From Magicicada septendecula (Eukaryota > Arthropoda > Insecta > Hemiptera > Cicadidae): a stretch of 64,000 nt of DNA. Location: NCBI GenBank assembly GCA_034769895.1, contig CM068368.1, forward strand, positions 339,597,076 to 339,661,075, written 5' to 3'. The translations under genes and the position numbers were made by a program. Below the pieces are notes generated by a model that saw nothing but the letters and a program-made list of their open reading frames with translations, was not told the DNA's origin and ran no database searches. Below are positions 23,141 to 38,174 of this stretch, piece after piece. Within the stretch, counting starts at the first letter, position 1. Each line of letters starts with the position of its first letter.

Positions 23141-24432
23141 TACGGTAAAAACCCCGTTAATGTACGCCCGTTTATTACGCTCCCCCGTCTAGGTATATGT
23201 GCTTTCTGTGCAGTCTTTAGCCTACATCTAACATACTGGAGTATTAAAAAATACCCCGTTTATAGCGTTCAAATCCTCATAATGAGTTATTTTAAGTAAA
23301 ACTTGTTCAAAAAGGAATCGAATAGAATCTACTCTCACACATGTACTTTACTGCGACTCTGGGAATATTTAATTTTCTCAGTTTTGTCTGAATGTTTACG
23401 CGATACAATTGAATAACGTTTGATTACTAAATCTAAAATACTGTTCAGAATGTGTAAACATTCGTTTTACTCTACTAGGTCAGTTAACGGATGTGAAAAA
23501 CGTTAGACGTTAACGTTGAACGTCACCTACGTTGTTTGTTGACATGTCAACAGTCACTTCACTGACATGTAGTTTTATGGGAATGTTTAAGTCGTACGTT
23601 TGTGGTAATTTATTCCTGCGTCTAATCTCTGGTGCGCGTGGAAACGTGGGAGACGTACATTTGGATTTTGTATAGACCTGCATTAACTTTTGTACGTACA
23701 GGCCTACCCTATATGTAGTAACTTCAGAAATACTCAATGATACACATAAGACAATTTATCAGTACAACGTCTAACGAAACGCTAGCTCGTGTGATTCAGC
23801 CAGCTTGTTAGAATTTGAACTGCACAGAAAACGTGATTATTAGTTACAGGATTTAGGTATGTTATATTGCTACCTGGTAATATACACTGTTTTCACGTCG
23901 TCCCTTGGTGAGCGTGTTAACACGGCTTTTGCTGCATTGCTTTACTTTAAATAAATAGCGAATGTTAATAAAGAATTTTCATTACTTTCTTATCTTTTTT
24001 GTACGTATTGCGGATTATCCGTGGAATTCAGTTATCCGCGGCAGTCGCGCCACCCGATTTTGCGTATAATCGGGAGTTTAGTGTATTATTATTAATATTT
24101 TTATTATTATTATCGAAGTTACCCTCTGTTTTACTGTCGACTTCTCGGACCATTTCCTCAGAGTTTACTAATCAAGCGTGACACTTGCAAGGACTTATTA
24201 ATACGTAGGCTCTATGTCCGAGTACTGTACATCACCTTATTGTCCCGACGGTGTACCATCTGACTTTAGTTTTGCATTTGTCCGTCCGTTAATGTTCCAA
24301 ACGGCAATAAAGCAAGCCGTTATCTATGAGCAGTGAGTATCACGTGCAGTTTAGTGATGTGATAAGGAAAAATCGATTCCATTTCGTAAAAACGGGAGCG
24401 TGTTATCTGGACTTGAGGGGAATATGGTAAAT
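23141..24432. repeat. Possible decayed pogo/Tigger-like DNA transposon
   Basis: The ends at 23141-23193 and 24386-24432 are imperfect inverted repeats, sharing GGGAGCGT...TTAT...GGGG...GGTAA when the left end is reverse-complemented. The left end also reads GGTAAAAACCCCGTTAAT, a style common at the tips of pogo/Tigger elements. Internal motifs such as GGATTATCCG and TATAATCGGGAGTTTA (24005-24090) look like further termini of the same class. No transposase frame survives. A TA target duplication could not be fixed. Confidence 0.3.
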
Positions 24433-26130
24433 GATAGACAAAACCTCACATTGCGATTAACACTAAGAAAGTCATTAGGTAATAGCAATAATTACCAATA
24501 ATTTTTTAACTTTATAATTTCAATGGCATTTACACCACGTACACTAACACTATTACCAGTGTACTTTCAGATTGCTTAATTATTCGAATGTTCGGATATA
24601 ACCGCAATTAAATTACGGACAGTTAATGTACATTGGAAGAGTTAATTCCCTTACTTCTTCAATTGTAGTTACACAGTAATTATGGGTTGAGATATACAGA
24701 ATTCTGAAGATTTACAAACCAAACGTTTTTAGCTACTTTTATTTTTATTCATATTTTAAATATGGATACAATTTTTCCATACTTTATTTAAAAAAAAAAA
24801 ATTTTTTCATATTATGCGTGCTCTACAGAAAAGTTACGACATCTAGAAGATGGTATAACTGCAAAAATGTAATTGTTGAGAGCGCTAATACGGTAACTTA
24901 CACATTTTTGTTTCTTCTGTTATCTCGCTTTAAAAATTGATCCCTATTTACTTTCTTTACGCCTAACATAAACAACAATAAGATAGTGATAAATTTTAAG
25001 TGCCATTAGGTATTTAACACGAACAGACTTTGCACAAGTAACTTGCATACTTCATTTTTAATTACCAACTTATCCACTGTCATTTGTGTATCCTATGGCA
25101 TATATTGTTCAATCTACTAATTTGTTTTCAGTATTTAACTTATAATTTGTTTAAGTAAAAATATTGTTTACTGAGCATAATGGGCATCGTCAGTTTACGT
25201 AGTTGTCATCATGGACGACGTGGACTGTAGTCATGTACAATCGCGTTACTTTACGGTGGCCGCTTTATAGCTGCGCGAAAAGTGAGGCTAGTGGGGAGAC
25301 TAACTGTGCTCAGTTGTAACACTTCATTATTTCAAAAAACGTCCGGCTTTATGGGTGCTCTTAACTATTTAATTATTTCAGCTCGCGTTTTACACATTGT
25401 TGACATTTCCGGATTTCGTAATTTTAATCAGTATTACTTGAAATTTTATAAATTATATATTTGTAATACCAGAACATTGTTATTTGTTACATAATGTAAA
25501 TAATAAATAATTACTAGTATTTGTCGCTTTTCTGTTCTGAATTGTTTTATTTTCCTGAGATATTAAATTCTTTTTGGCCTTATCTCTTGACGTTCTTTAA
25601 TACACTTCTTTATTTCTAATCTTCTTCCATTTAAACCCTAAGTTTATAATAACTTTTCTTAAACATGACACCTCGAAAGTTTACACTAGACTTAAGAAGC
25701 TGATGACGTTTGAGTAGCGTAGAATGTGTTTTTTGTGTAGAAAGTAATAATTAAATGAAATACGGTAAATGTTTTTGAAAACGCATCAACACTTACGCAC
25801 TCAGTGAGATGTGCCGTTACACTGACAAAAAACAGGATTCTACGCACATTGTTTTCACCAAGATTGCCGGCCACTATAAAGTACACAAGTAGTAGATGTC
25901 TGCTGACGTAAGTATGAGGTAGGCCTACTGTCGCTTTGTCTCTTGCCAACGTCATTGCTCGATGTCGTTATCGTTTCCGTTTTCGTCACCGTTGAATTTT
26001 TATATATTAACAAATCTCCTATTTCGGAACAGACATAGAAATGTTCAAATGCGTAGGCCTATCGATTAATGCCAAACAGAGATTTTTAAAGCTTCTAAAT
26101 AGATGCTGGAGAGGAAAGAAACTACCTTGT
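24433..26130. other. Intronic DNA, no gene seen
   Basis: AT-rich. Contains an A10/T7 run at about 24790. Short ORFs at 25282-25494 and 25692-25955 have no recognisable features. Confidence 0.6.
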
Positions 26131-27350
26131 GAATGAAAGGCAGCAAACATAATTCTAATAAACAAAAAAGGACAAAAGGAAAAATTGTGACAATTATAGA
26201 TGCAAATTATTACTCAAGACAGCATATAAGATATACTCAAAGATTAGCTGATATAACAGAAAATATACTAGAAGAACAATCCGGATTTAAAGGAGGAGGG
26301 TCGTGTACAGATAACATAGACTGTTGGTGGAAAACATAGAGAATTTCGTAATGAAACATATATCCTCTTTGTTGATTATAGAAAGGCTTTTCGTAGAATA
26401 GACAGAGAAAAATTATGGAGTATATTACAAATAAGAGGAATCCCACGACATTTAATAGAAGTCATTAAAACATTATGCATTGCAGAGACAGAAGATATGC
26501 ATTGCGGGGAATAAAAATATTAAAAAATCAATACATTTTTGGTAAGATAAGGGCATAGCCTATTCCCGGTACTTTTTCAGTAAATTACGGTGGATTAATA
26601 AAATACAGAATTACACACAGAATTAAATCATATTAAAGTTTTAATGACGATGCTCTTTGCAGATGACCAAGCAGTAATTACAGACAGCGAATATTCTTTG
26701 CAGAAAGTAGTGGATAAATTATGTAGAATAGCAAAAGACTAAAATTTTTAAATATAATAACAAGAAAACAAAAATAATGGCATTTAAAGGTAACGAGTCT
26801 ATTAATAGCAAAATAATTGTTAACACTATTAAGATATAGTAAGTGATTTCAGTGTCCTAGATAACTATCTATCACACAAGGATGAATAGATATAGATAAA
26901 AAGATTTAACTACATAATTGGTACAATATATGGAAACCCGAAAAGTATAGTAAGGAAAGATATATTGGTAAAATTTTATAAAACTATGGCTCTCCCGAGT
27001 TTATTGAATAGCAGTGAAACATGGACACTCACAGAAACAAATGAAAAAAGAATGCAAACAGCAAAGATTAAAATGCTATCGAGAACTGCAGGTTGCACAA
27101 GGATAAATAAAATAAGGAAACCAGAAATAAGAGAATAATTCAAGTTTCCAGCTTAAGTGACCAACTTACAGAGTATAGGAATAAACGGAAAAAACGTTTA
27201 CAAAGAATCAGCACTAAGAGAACGCCAATGATTATGTATAGATATCGACCTCAGGGACGGAGACCCTTCAGCAGACCAAACTAGAGGTGGAATGATAAGG
27301 TCGCAACGGGCTATTAGCCTAAAGCTTGGTTGGATGAAGCAGAAGACAAA
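26131..27350 (+). pseudogene. Decayed non-LTR retrotransposon reverse transcriptase
   Basis: Plus-strand fragments in shifting frames together spell a LINE RT. Seen: SGFKGGGSCTDNI (about 26280-26322), then in another frame ETYILFVDYRKAF and RIDREKLWSIL (about 26350-26430), GIPRHLIEVIKTL, MLFADDQAVITDS (about 26650-26700, the catalytic FADD), and a C-terminal MALPSLLNSSETWTL (about 26985-27035). Many stops and indels separate them. The GSETW-type C-terminus and GIPRHLIEV block are usual in insect LINEs of the RTE/Ingi/I-like range. I cannot assign the clade more closely. It is clearly older than the RTE copy at 49500. Confidence 0.8.
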
Positions 27351-27553
27351 CCTACTGATCAAAACAGGCATTTACTCCATAAACAGGAAAATGATTAGAC
27401 ACTAAATGTTTTAAGTATATAATAATAGTCCAGACTGTAACCGTTTTGTTAACATCAAAATTAGCCTACTACCTACTTGATATAATGAAATTGAATCATA
27501 TGACTTCATTACAACGGTTCGTATTACTCTCTGGACATTCAGGGGTTTTTTCT

Positions 27554-29558
<2,005 letters not shown>

Positions 29559-29815
29559 AGAGAGGAGCGATATCGCACTTTGTGCACTGCCACAGAAAGG
29601 AGCGATATCGCACTTTGTGCACTGCCACAGAGAGAGGAGCGATATCGCACTTTGTGCACTGCCACACAGAGAGGAGCGATATCGCACTTTGTGCACTGCC
29701 ACAGAGAGAGGAGGGATATCGCACTTTGTGCACTGCCACAGAGAGGAGCGATATCGCACTTTGTGCACTGCCACAGAGAGAAGCGATATCGCACTTTGTG
29801 CACTGCCAGAGAAAG
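29559..29815. repeat. Minisatellite, 7 units of 35-37 bp
   Basis: Seven near-identical units begin at about 29567, 29602, 29639, 29676, 29713, 29748 and 29783. Each holds the perfect palindrome GCGATATCGC (one unit has GGGATATCGC), then ACTTTGTGCACTGCCA and a GA-rich spacer that varies by 2 bp. Open frames on both strands through the array are products of the repeat. Confidence 0.97.
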
Positions 29816-32518
29816 GGTTCATCATACACATGCAGTACCACGCACTCTTTTAAATAGATTTTTAGTGTTTATTATAAAAATCCCTTTATGTTTTTACCTA
29901 TGTTATAAGATACAGGCGCTATGGGTTTTCATAAAACACCCAAGCCAGAATACCTTGAGCGTATTGTTTGGGTTACACAACTGTTTGTACTTTCGCCATT
30001 CACAGTGTCGAACTTTTTTCTACTCTCTATTACAGTACACCTTTATTTTTAGTTTTTACTGTTTCTACTATTTACTTATTGTTTCTTTTCCAACTGCATC
30101 CGTTATAATATTATAACAAAACACAGCACTGTAATGACGACACTGTTCTATCATTCGTTGCTATCACTAACAAATTTCCGCTACATTTCTAGCATCGACA
30201 TGAATATAACAGGTATTCAAGCTTCGTGGGCTCTTTACATTTATTCATATAAATTAGAAATACACGTTACAATATTACTCATCTACAATCTTATATTGGA
30301 AGCTTATTCATTTTCTATTTCTTTCTAGTTCAGCTCATCTTTTTGAATTTTTTAATATAATTAAAGCTACTACTGAAAGTAAGTGAAAAAGTAGAATATT
30401 CATGACAGTTATTTTTTTATTTTATATGGAAACCTGACACAGTTTTCACTATATATTATTCCAGTTCCTTTCATTTTTCTCTACATGAACGCGCAGGCTA
30501 AAGACATCCTCAACATCTCTATACCTCGATCCACCTCTATGTCTACACTGCTTCATCGTACAACTGTACAAACCATTTCCTGTTGGTTAGGCAACCAATG
30601 GTAAGACTCCTAAAACTAACTAATATTTCTACCTGTGTGATTTCTTAGTCACATGTTTATTAAGCTATAAACGTGTAACCATATTTGCTCAACATGATAA
30701 TATTCACGTTACAGGTAACTAGTATCAAAAATAACTGACTCTATATGTGTATGGATAAAATAACTATCTGCAACTTGTCATGATATACTTGAAATTTGAA
30801 TAGTTGCTTCCAAAATAGTAGTTTAAACCATCCCTGACTCTATTCACCAAGAACGTATCCACAATTACATTGCGAACGTTTCCTCAGCTAGAAATCCTTC
30901 GGACCACTAATCCACAGTTGCCGCAGACCGTAATCTATCAGCCATCAAAAGTACACAATTCGAATCCAGACAATAAAATAATCACTAGAGTCTTACACGT
31001 AATCACTTTAATCCAGCTTACACGTAATGCACTTAATATCACGACACAGCTACTTTACTTCGTCAGATACGCCCTGTCTCACTACATTACACGCGCTGGT
31101 CCTACTGCATAAACAATATATACAGTTTCATATATTTCCACTTATTATTTTAGATTTTACGCTGAAATAACATCCGATCTTCTTCGAATAATCGTACACA
31201 TTCTAGATGGCTATCATGACATGCATGGTATGTATTTCTACTATTTGATGTATAATTTGCTTTATACGCAGTTTACTCAGCCACATCGAACAGAGCGAGG
31301 AGTGATATTCCAATCAATTCAAGAATGCTCTTTCCTTCCTATGATTTCTATTATCTTACTTATTTTCCTACTTCGTTGCGAAAACAGTCACCGCCTCGTG
31401 ATTCTTGAATCAACTGCTGAACACTAGCACAAAATTAAGAAGTTATTTTCTTATCTACTGCATCCAAATCTTGAACGAACCTACAGATCTGTCTTGTCAC
31501 TACAAATGTTCGTGATGGCCTTTATCATAACCATTACGTCAGTATAATTAACCCTAGCATGAGACTTGATTTCCGCCTTAATTTTTCAGGTCAGCTTTTC
31601 AGGTGAATGGGGGCAGACACACTGTTTAGTTTGCACCATCCAGTATCTTTTGTCTTCTCTGTCAGGATGTTTTGTATCCTCTACTCATTTAGCCTCGCGT
31701 TGGCACCGCTAGACTTGATACACATCTTCTCTCAACGGACGTGAGAATTGTATGTATATTACAATTGAAATATTTTTCACAATACACGAAACTTCTGCAC
31801 ATAAATTACAATTGCATAATTATCATTCTACCTAATTAAAATATCAATCCAATAATAATTTACTCCTTTCTGACAGAGAGAAATAATATTTCTATTTTCC
31901 TGAATGTTAAATCAATAACCTACTTTATATGCGTCCTCTTATAGAAAGGGATATCAAATTTATTATAGGTTTGCAGACTTAACGTTTAATCTAATCTAAA
32001 AGTGTATACAGTTGGTACTTTAGAGACTTTTTGTCTTCTTCCTAGTTTTTTACTTTATCCAAAAATGTTAGACGACATTCAATGCGACATGTTTAGTTAA
32101 AAAATCCTGAACTAAAGAGCAGCGTCCTTTCGTTACTAATGTAGAAATTTATGTCACTTAATTTTTCATCACTACATTACACTGTTACATTAACACTATA
32201 ATGTTACGCTAGTACATTGTTCCACATTATACTATTTTTCATCACAACCACAAATTACAGTAGATAAATTTTAAAGATTAGATAACATTAAATCTTTACT
32301 TTTAGCCTAATAGCATATTCTAAAGTTGGTAAACTATTTTAATAAAGTCCAGTAATATCCTTATTACAGAATGTTCTCTTCAATTAACAGATACAAGGTG
32401 ACGATAATACGAAACCATCACGGTACGGTATTGTTAATAAAATTGTTACAATTATTATCGAAAGAAAATTATTTTTGTGTTACCTTAACACTAATAAATA
32501 CTACATCTATAGTCAGCT
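29816..32518. other. Intronic DNA / possible 3' UTR of acidic exon
   Basis: The right-hand end would be 3' UTR if the acidic exon at 32519-33321 is terminal. A minus-strand AATAAA occurs near 31955. No other gene is seen. Confidence 0.5.
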
Positions 32519-33321
32519 CTAATAGTAATCGCCAAATTCTGGATCTTTATTCTTCTTCTTCTTTGTCTTCTTGTTTTTGCTTCTGTCGTCTTCCCAGTCG
32601 TAACCGTAATCGTCGTAAGCCTCGTCATAATCTTCTAACGCTGCGTCGTCTGAATTACCAGCCTTCGCGTCGTCCATAAGTGACCACGAGTAAATGTCCT
32701 CTGTGAAATCGTGGTGAGTCTTCATGTCGTCATCATCATGGTCGCCGTCTCGTCGCCGGATACCCACGTAGTCTTCCTGACCGTATAGCTTCTTTTTAAT
32801 GTATCTCAAAAACTCGTCGAATTCCTTCTCCGATGATCTGTCGTCATAATCGTATTTATCATCATCATCATCGGCAGTTTCGTTATCATCGTGGAAATCA
32901 CGTTTCTGGTTACGGCTATCGGAGTCTTCACCGTAATGATCGTTGTCATAAACTTCAGTACTGTGTACTGTCATGCTGTATGCAGCTTCATGATCTTCAT
33001 GCGGTCCACTAGTTTTCTCGTTTGAACTGTATTCCTTAGAATCAGTATCGAAATCTTCGTGTACTATATAACGTTTCTCTCTCACATCGACAATCGTCGT
33101 GTTACTTCTGACACAGTCTCTTTTGCTTTGACATTCATCATTTAAGTCACTTTCTTCTTCTTCTTCTTCTTCTTCTTCTTCTTCTTCTTCTTCTTCTTCT
33201 TCTTCTTCTTCTTCTTCTTCTTCTTCTTTATCGTCTTCCGTTTCTTCTTCTTGTACTTCGTTGTCTGATAAATTGGGCAGGATGGTCACTTCTTCCTTTG
33301 CTTCTGAGATACTCTTATTAC
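32519..33321 (-). CDS. Acidic, disordered exon; candidate alternative last exon of obst-B
   Basis: A 267-codon open exon ending in a stop, inside the obst-B intron and on the same strand. It follows a strong acceptor (TTTTTACTACTAACAG on minus). Its first bases GT join with the G left by the domain-2 exon to make Gly, giving ...GCSSQ-G-NKSISEA in frame, the same phase as the domain-3 exon. The peptide is very acidic: about 26 consecutive Glu encoded by a CTT/GAA microsatellite, then Asp/Glu/Tyr-rich text such as DDDDDKYDYDDRSSEKEFDE, YDEAYDDYGYDWEDD, a basic KNKKTKKKKNK and a C-terminal DPEFGDYY. It has no cysteine framework and no known domain. Codon-level structure outside the Glu run argues for real coding. 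It could instead be an exon of another gene. If spliced as inferred, the product would have two ChtBD2 domains and an acidic tail, perhaps binding calcium or basic matrix partners. Confidence 0.55.
33152..33229. repeat. (CTT)n microsatellite encoding poly-Glu
   Basis: About 26 CTT units on plus, read as GAA (Glu) in the acidic exon. Length is probably variable between individuals. Confidence 0.97.
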
Positions 33322-36113
33322 CTGTTAGTAGTAAAAAGTAAGTCTTAACTTGTGAAACGAGTTTCTGTACTGTATTTACATGTGGGCTACTTGCAAACAA
33401 CTACAGCATAACTCTACTTGTGCTTCCAACTGCTGAAAACTTGTAAATTAACTACGTTTTTTACATGTTATGCTTTTTTTTTTAAATAAGAGTGATTTTT
33501 TCGTTTTTAATTCATATCTCTGAAAGTAGATACAAAAACACGCTATTTGAAAAGTGATAAAAATTCACATTTTACTGAAAGTTCTTAAAACTGACAAGAT
33601 AGTCTGGAATTCGAAACTCACTATTCTAATTTAATCATCAAAGAAAACCAAATAATATATTCTATTGCAACGTGGGCACCACTCTATACGAACGACGTTT
33701 GAGAAACAGAAAACATTGTATTTGTGTCTATTTGTTTAACAACTTTAGCAGCAATCAATGTGTAACAACTAACTGTCAAGAGAAGAATTTATTTATTTCA
33801 ATATGAGTCATTTCGACTCTCCATAATTTAAACCAGTCTGCAGTGTGTTCAGTCATCCTGACTGAATTTGTATATCTTAAATTGGTAACGTATGAACAAA
33901 AATCACTCTTAATTCATCGTTTATACATACACCTATGTTCTATTACTGATATGTTCCCTATCGCAGCGAATGTGTTTTTATGATATATTTCAGTAACCTA
34001 CATTTGCAACCGTAATATTTATTCACGTTCCCAATTAATTGCAATTAATTTTTACATCCTACTTTCTACTTTCTACATCAACAGTACTCGTCTATTCTAC
34101 TATGGAGAAACTAAACAGCTACTTCTAACTGTACAGCCACACACCATGTTAAATACAACGTTTTAATACGTATTGCGCTACTACTGACTACGGAATACTA
34201 GTTTTTAGAAAAAAATTTTTACCTTTGACAAATGTTTCATCTAAAACTTATGTTCCGTTGATGCATAGTGCAATACGGATTAATGACACGTCATGGACAA
34301 CAAAATTCAAGAATTTTTTTTTTTTTTTAGTCTCGTTTATAAGGATTACACTATGAGAAAAGAAGGTTTTCGAAATTTTGTGAAAATAATTTATTACTAT
34401 GCAGCTTTTTATGGAGCATACTCAAACCAACAACATATTTGTGTTGGTGAAATATCTAACTAGCACAACTTGCACAGTGTAAGGTGTAAGCGTAGTAAGA
34501 TTTAACTGGTGTATGGCATCCAACGATGAAAATCATTGATCAGCCAGATGTTAAGATATTAGTGTATCTTCGGCAATTTTTTCTCATGATAACAGCTTAA
34601 GCGTACATTGCGAGCAGAGTACAATAATTAAAAAAAACATCAATGAAGTTTCAAATTATTTACAGACTTTATGATCTTTCCATAACAAATTACATATACT
34701 AGAAAGTAGGTAAGCTTATGATACGAACTTGTGGAAAACAATTATCTAAATGGTTGTATTCGCCAAGTTTCATTTAAAAAAAAAAAGTTATACCAATGGT
34801 GGATACAGCAGCGTCCAGTGTCGGCATTTCCCTGACCTGAATCCGCTAGCAAGCCGTTCCAGTGGCGCCCGTCATCAGCGTTGTGTTCCCTTTCCGATTT
34901 ATGAATACAACCGCTGATTTAATTAAACCAGCTTTGCCCTTTCATTAAAACGTTACGTTCTAATTAACTTACTTCAAGTCAAAATAGACGCATAAAACTG
35001 TAACAGATGCTAATTTTTTAATATTCGCCTGTTTTTATATTTACGAACTACATGTTGGAAACATTTTACATTTCAGTATTCAGTTTCCTCTACTGTATTC
35101 AGTTCACTTGACGAATCACCGTACATTTACTTTTTTAAATCTAATTATCTTTCTCCACAGTCTGGAGGTTTACCATTGGGGTTTACCACAGTCTGTGTGT
35201 CGAACTGACACTTTGTAACCGGAAAGTCACTATATATTGGCCGTTATTTAAAGCATTTATAGTGATTTCTTATGTAATTCACGCCTTCTTATTATTTTAT
35301 TGTAATGGAAGAGTAGCAAATAAAAACAATTACCAACATTTGGTTTGTTTTTGAGAACTGCCCTTAATCATACCATGTAACGTCTGCTACAGTCATGAGT
35401 TGTACTGGGTCAGTGACTAAAGTGGCTTAAGCCCTAACCTTCAACACGAAAACAAGAAACATAATGTCCTTTTAAAGTATTAAAACTTTTACAAGTGGTA
35501 CTGTCCCCTTCACGAGCTGTTTCCTATTCGGTCAGGTGAGACGAATATACTGTACTATTTGAAGAAGTTGCGGCTCATTATTACAGAACACTGAGTAGGC
35601 ATAATCCTTTTACAACGTCAGGTTTTATAAAATTTTAAATAAATTAATAATGTAGATGAAATTTTTAAAGCAGAATATCAAGCAGAAAATATATAGGCCA
35701 ACAGATTTATAACAGATTCAATTCTTGTTAATTCTAGCTTTCCTTTAACCGTATTCTGGACCCGTCACTGCAAGAAGTATAATACTTGAAGGGAGAGATA
35801 CCTCATTTTATTTGCTTATTTTTATCAAGGCTGTGGAAACATTTCTGTATTATTATAAATACATTTTAAGAAATTTGTTGTCACTATGAAAACTGCAGTT
35901 TAAGTGAAGTTACAGCCAAAACTTCTTAATGCAGACGATCGCACAGAGAGTACCATGTGCTTAGGATTTTCTTACGAATAGAAGAACTCTTAATCGAAAA
36001 TTAAAGAGAATGAGACTTAACAAGCGGTGTTATCTAACCAAGCGGAAAGCAACAACAATATGATGATAAAGCTGACGGTCAAAGACATGCAGACTTCAAA
36101 ATATTGTGCTTAC
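33322..36113. other. Intron between domain-2 exon and acidic exon
   Basis: No coding signal found. A locally GC-richer patch at 34800-34890 is unexplained; it may be a piece of an old repeat. Confidence 0.55.
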
Positions 36114-36314
36114 CTTGTGAAGAACAGCCCTTTTTCTTGGCTTCGTCGGGCCAAGTACAGATCCCGGTCTTCTCGTTGTACACCAGGCCGTCCGGACAGG
36201 TAATCATGTTAAACTTGCCATCCACGCAGAAGTAGAACTTGTCGCAGATATTCTCATCCTCGTGAGAGAAGTAACCGTTCAGTCTGGGGCAGTGCAAACT
36301 CGCCTTAGGCTTTT
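36114..36314 (-). CDS. obst-B: obstructor-B, exon with second chitin-binding domain
   Basis: Encodes ChtBD2 domain 2 of the cuticular chitin-binding protein. The acceptor (TTGTTCAAACAG on minus) precedes AA AAG CCT, which joins in phase 1 with the previous exon's C to give Gln. The exon then reads KPKASLHCPRLNGYF, CDKFYFCVDGKFNMITCPDG, and CTWPDEAKKKGC. All six cysteines and the aromatic residues of a peritrophin-A domain are present. It ends ...CSSQ plus G at a consensus donor (GTAAGC), phase 1. Sequence and spacing match obstructor-B domain 2 closely. Because the intron on its 3' side is phase 1, it can join either the domain-3 exon (giving Q-E-VFKFTCP) or the acidic exon (giving Q-G-NKSI). 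Confidence 0.93.
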
Positions 36315-36650
36315 CTGTTTGAACAAAATTGTAATATATTCATTTACAGGTCAATTAAGTGTTAAACAAATTAAATTTTTCAACTAACAATAGTTGTTAA
36401 ATTTTGCCTTAATGTACTATTATTAATACAGGCTGGTCCTATAATATTGCTAGTAACATAGAATATTACGTTTTTTATTAATTAGTATTTAATACTGTGT
36501 ATAGTTTCCGACACTAACAATATAGGCTATCTGATGTGGAGTCCACTAAAATGGAAACACTGTCATTCGGCTTTAGCGATAACAAAATTATAGTTCTTAA
36601 AACTTAAAGCGTATAACTTATGAGATGGCCATAAATAATTATATAAAGCA
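36315..36650. other. Intron, no other feature
   Basis: Start of the 6.65 kb intron between the domain-1 and domain-2 exons. Nothing recognised. Confidence 0.6.
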
Positions 36651-36969
<319 letters not shown>

Positions 36970-37108
36970 AGGGGATCTAGATTGTAAAACGTGTTGTTTT
37001 CTGTATTTCTAAGCACACGGAGATAGATAATTTAGCCTCTGGTGATGCAGATCAAGCTTCACTAGTCTAGATCAATTAGTTTAAACTTGCTTATAAAAAT
37101 TTGTATGT

Positions 37109-37195
<87 letters not shown>
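37109..37195. repeat. (GA)n microsatellite
   Basis: About 43 GA units with one AAAG interruption near the start. Confidence 0.97.
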
Positions 37196-37198
<3 letters not shown>

Positions 37199-37533
37199 CC
37201 TGTGTATGTTGTGTAATATATAGCAGTACTAGATTTTATTCACTTATATAGATTTTATAGTAATAGTTATATTTTCACTATTGTATAACGAATAAAACCA
37301 CAGACCTAAGTTGTGCTTACTTGTACCTACTGAATTTATTTAAATGAAATATAAAACTGATCTTTCGTCGTAATCCACATATGAAGTGGCAGTGTTGAGA
37401 TTTATATTATAGTTAATATCTGTGAAAACACATAATGAAGAGACTGCGTATTTAAATACGTATTACAAAATTCTAGAGAGAGAACATGTTGTAGGACGAT
37501 ATTGTAGGATTACATGTAATATTTTGTTTATAT

Positions 37534-38117
37534 TGTTACGACGGTCTACTCGATCGTCGTAGGTACAGTGGAAACAAAATAAGTGCAAGACACCAATCAA
37601 GTCACTAATCACACCTTTAATTGTTTCAGTAAAACAGTTCGTAATTAACAACACAGTGTCTACAACAAATCAAATGAAAATTGTTCACACTCAATAAAAT
37701 GTCCACTAATATTAAAACTCAATTGTATTACAATTATACCGTCCGAATATAAAACGCAACACTTCACTAATAACTACTTGAACGTACACAGTAATAACTC
37801 GAACCGCTCTGTAAATATATCGCACTAATACTCTCGAACCGTACAGTCAAAAATTCGCCTCATACTAAACTGAACGTCGTTTGAGTACCGGTATTTATAG
37901 CTAGTCAAATATCTAGACGATTCCTAATTGCGTCGTAGCGTGCGTATGAACTACGTAATTAACTGCGGCCTTGACACAGGCCGAGCGCCCCGCGAAGCCC
38001 GGCACAGTCGAGACGATTCTCGCAAAATGCGTCTAGTAGCACGTACACCACACGCTTACATTCTGGATGTCTCTGGAACGTTCGATAAACACGTAGATTG
38101 TTCGTGATGCCGTAACA
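37534..38117 (-). repeat. 3' LTR of gag-protease element
   Basis: 584 bp, starting TGTTACGACGG and ending GCCGTAACA on plus (TG...CA with short inverted ends). It is near-identical to 40395-40978. Confidence 0.96.
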
Positions 38118-38130
38118 CTGCCCCCTCCTT
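38118..38130 (-). other. Polypurine tract of gag-protease element
   Basis: The minus strand reads AAGGAGGGGGCAG directly before the 3' LTR, the normal place for the plus-strand primer. Confidence 0.8.
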
Positions 38131-38174
38131 AAGCCTGTTCGTCCCGAACTGGCAAACCGTCTCCGAAGTAACAC

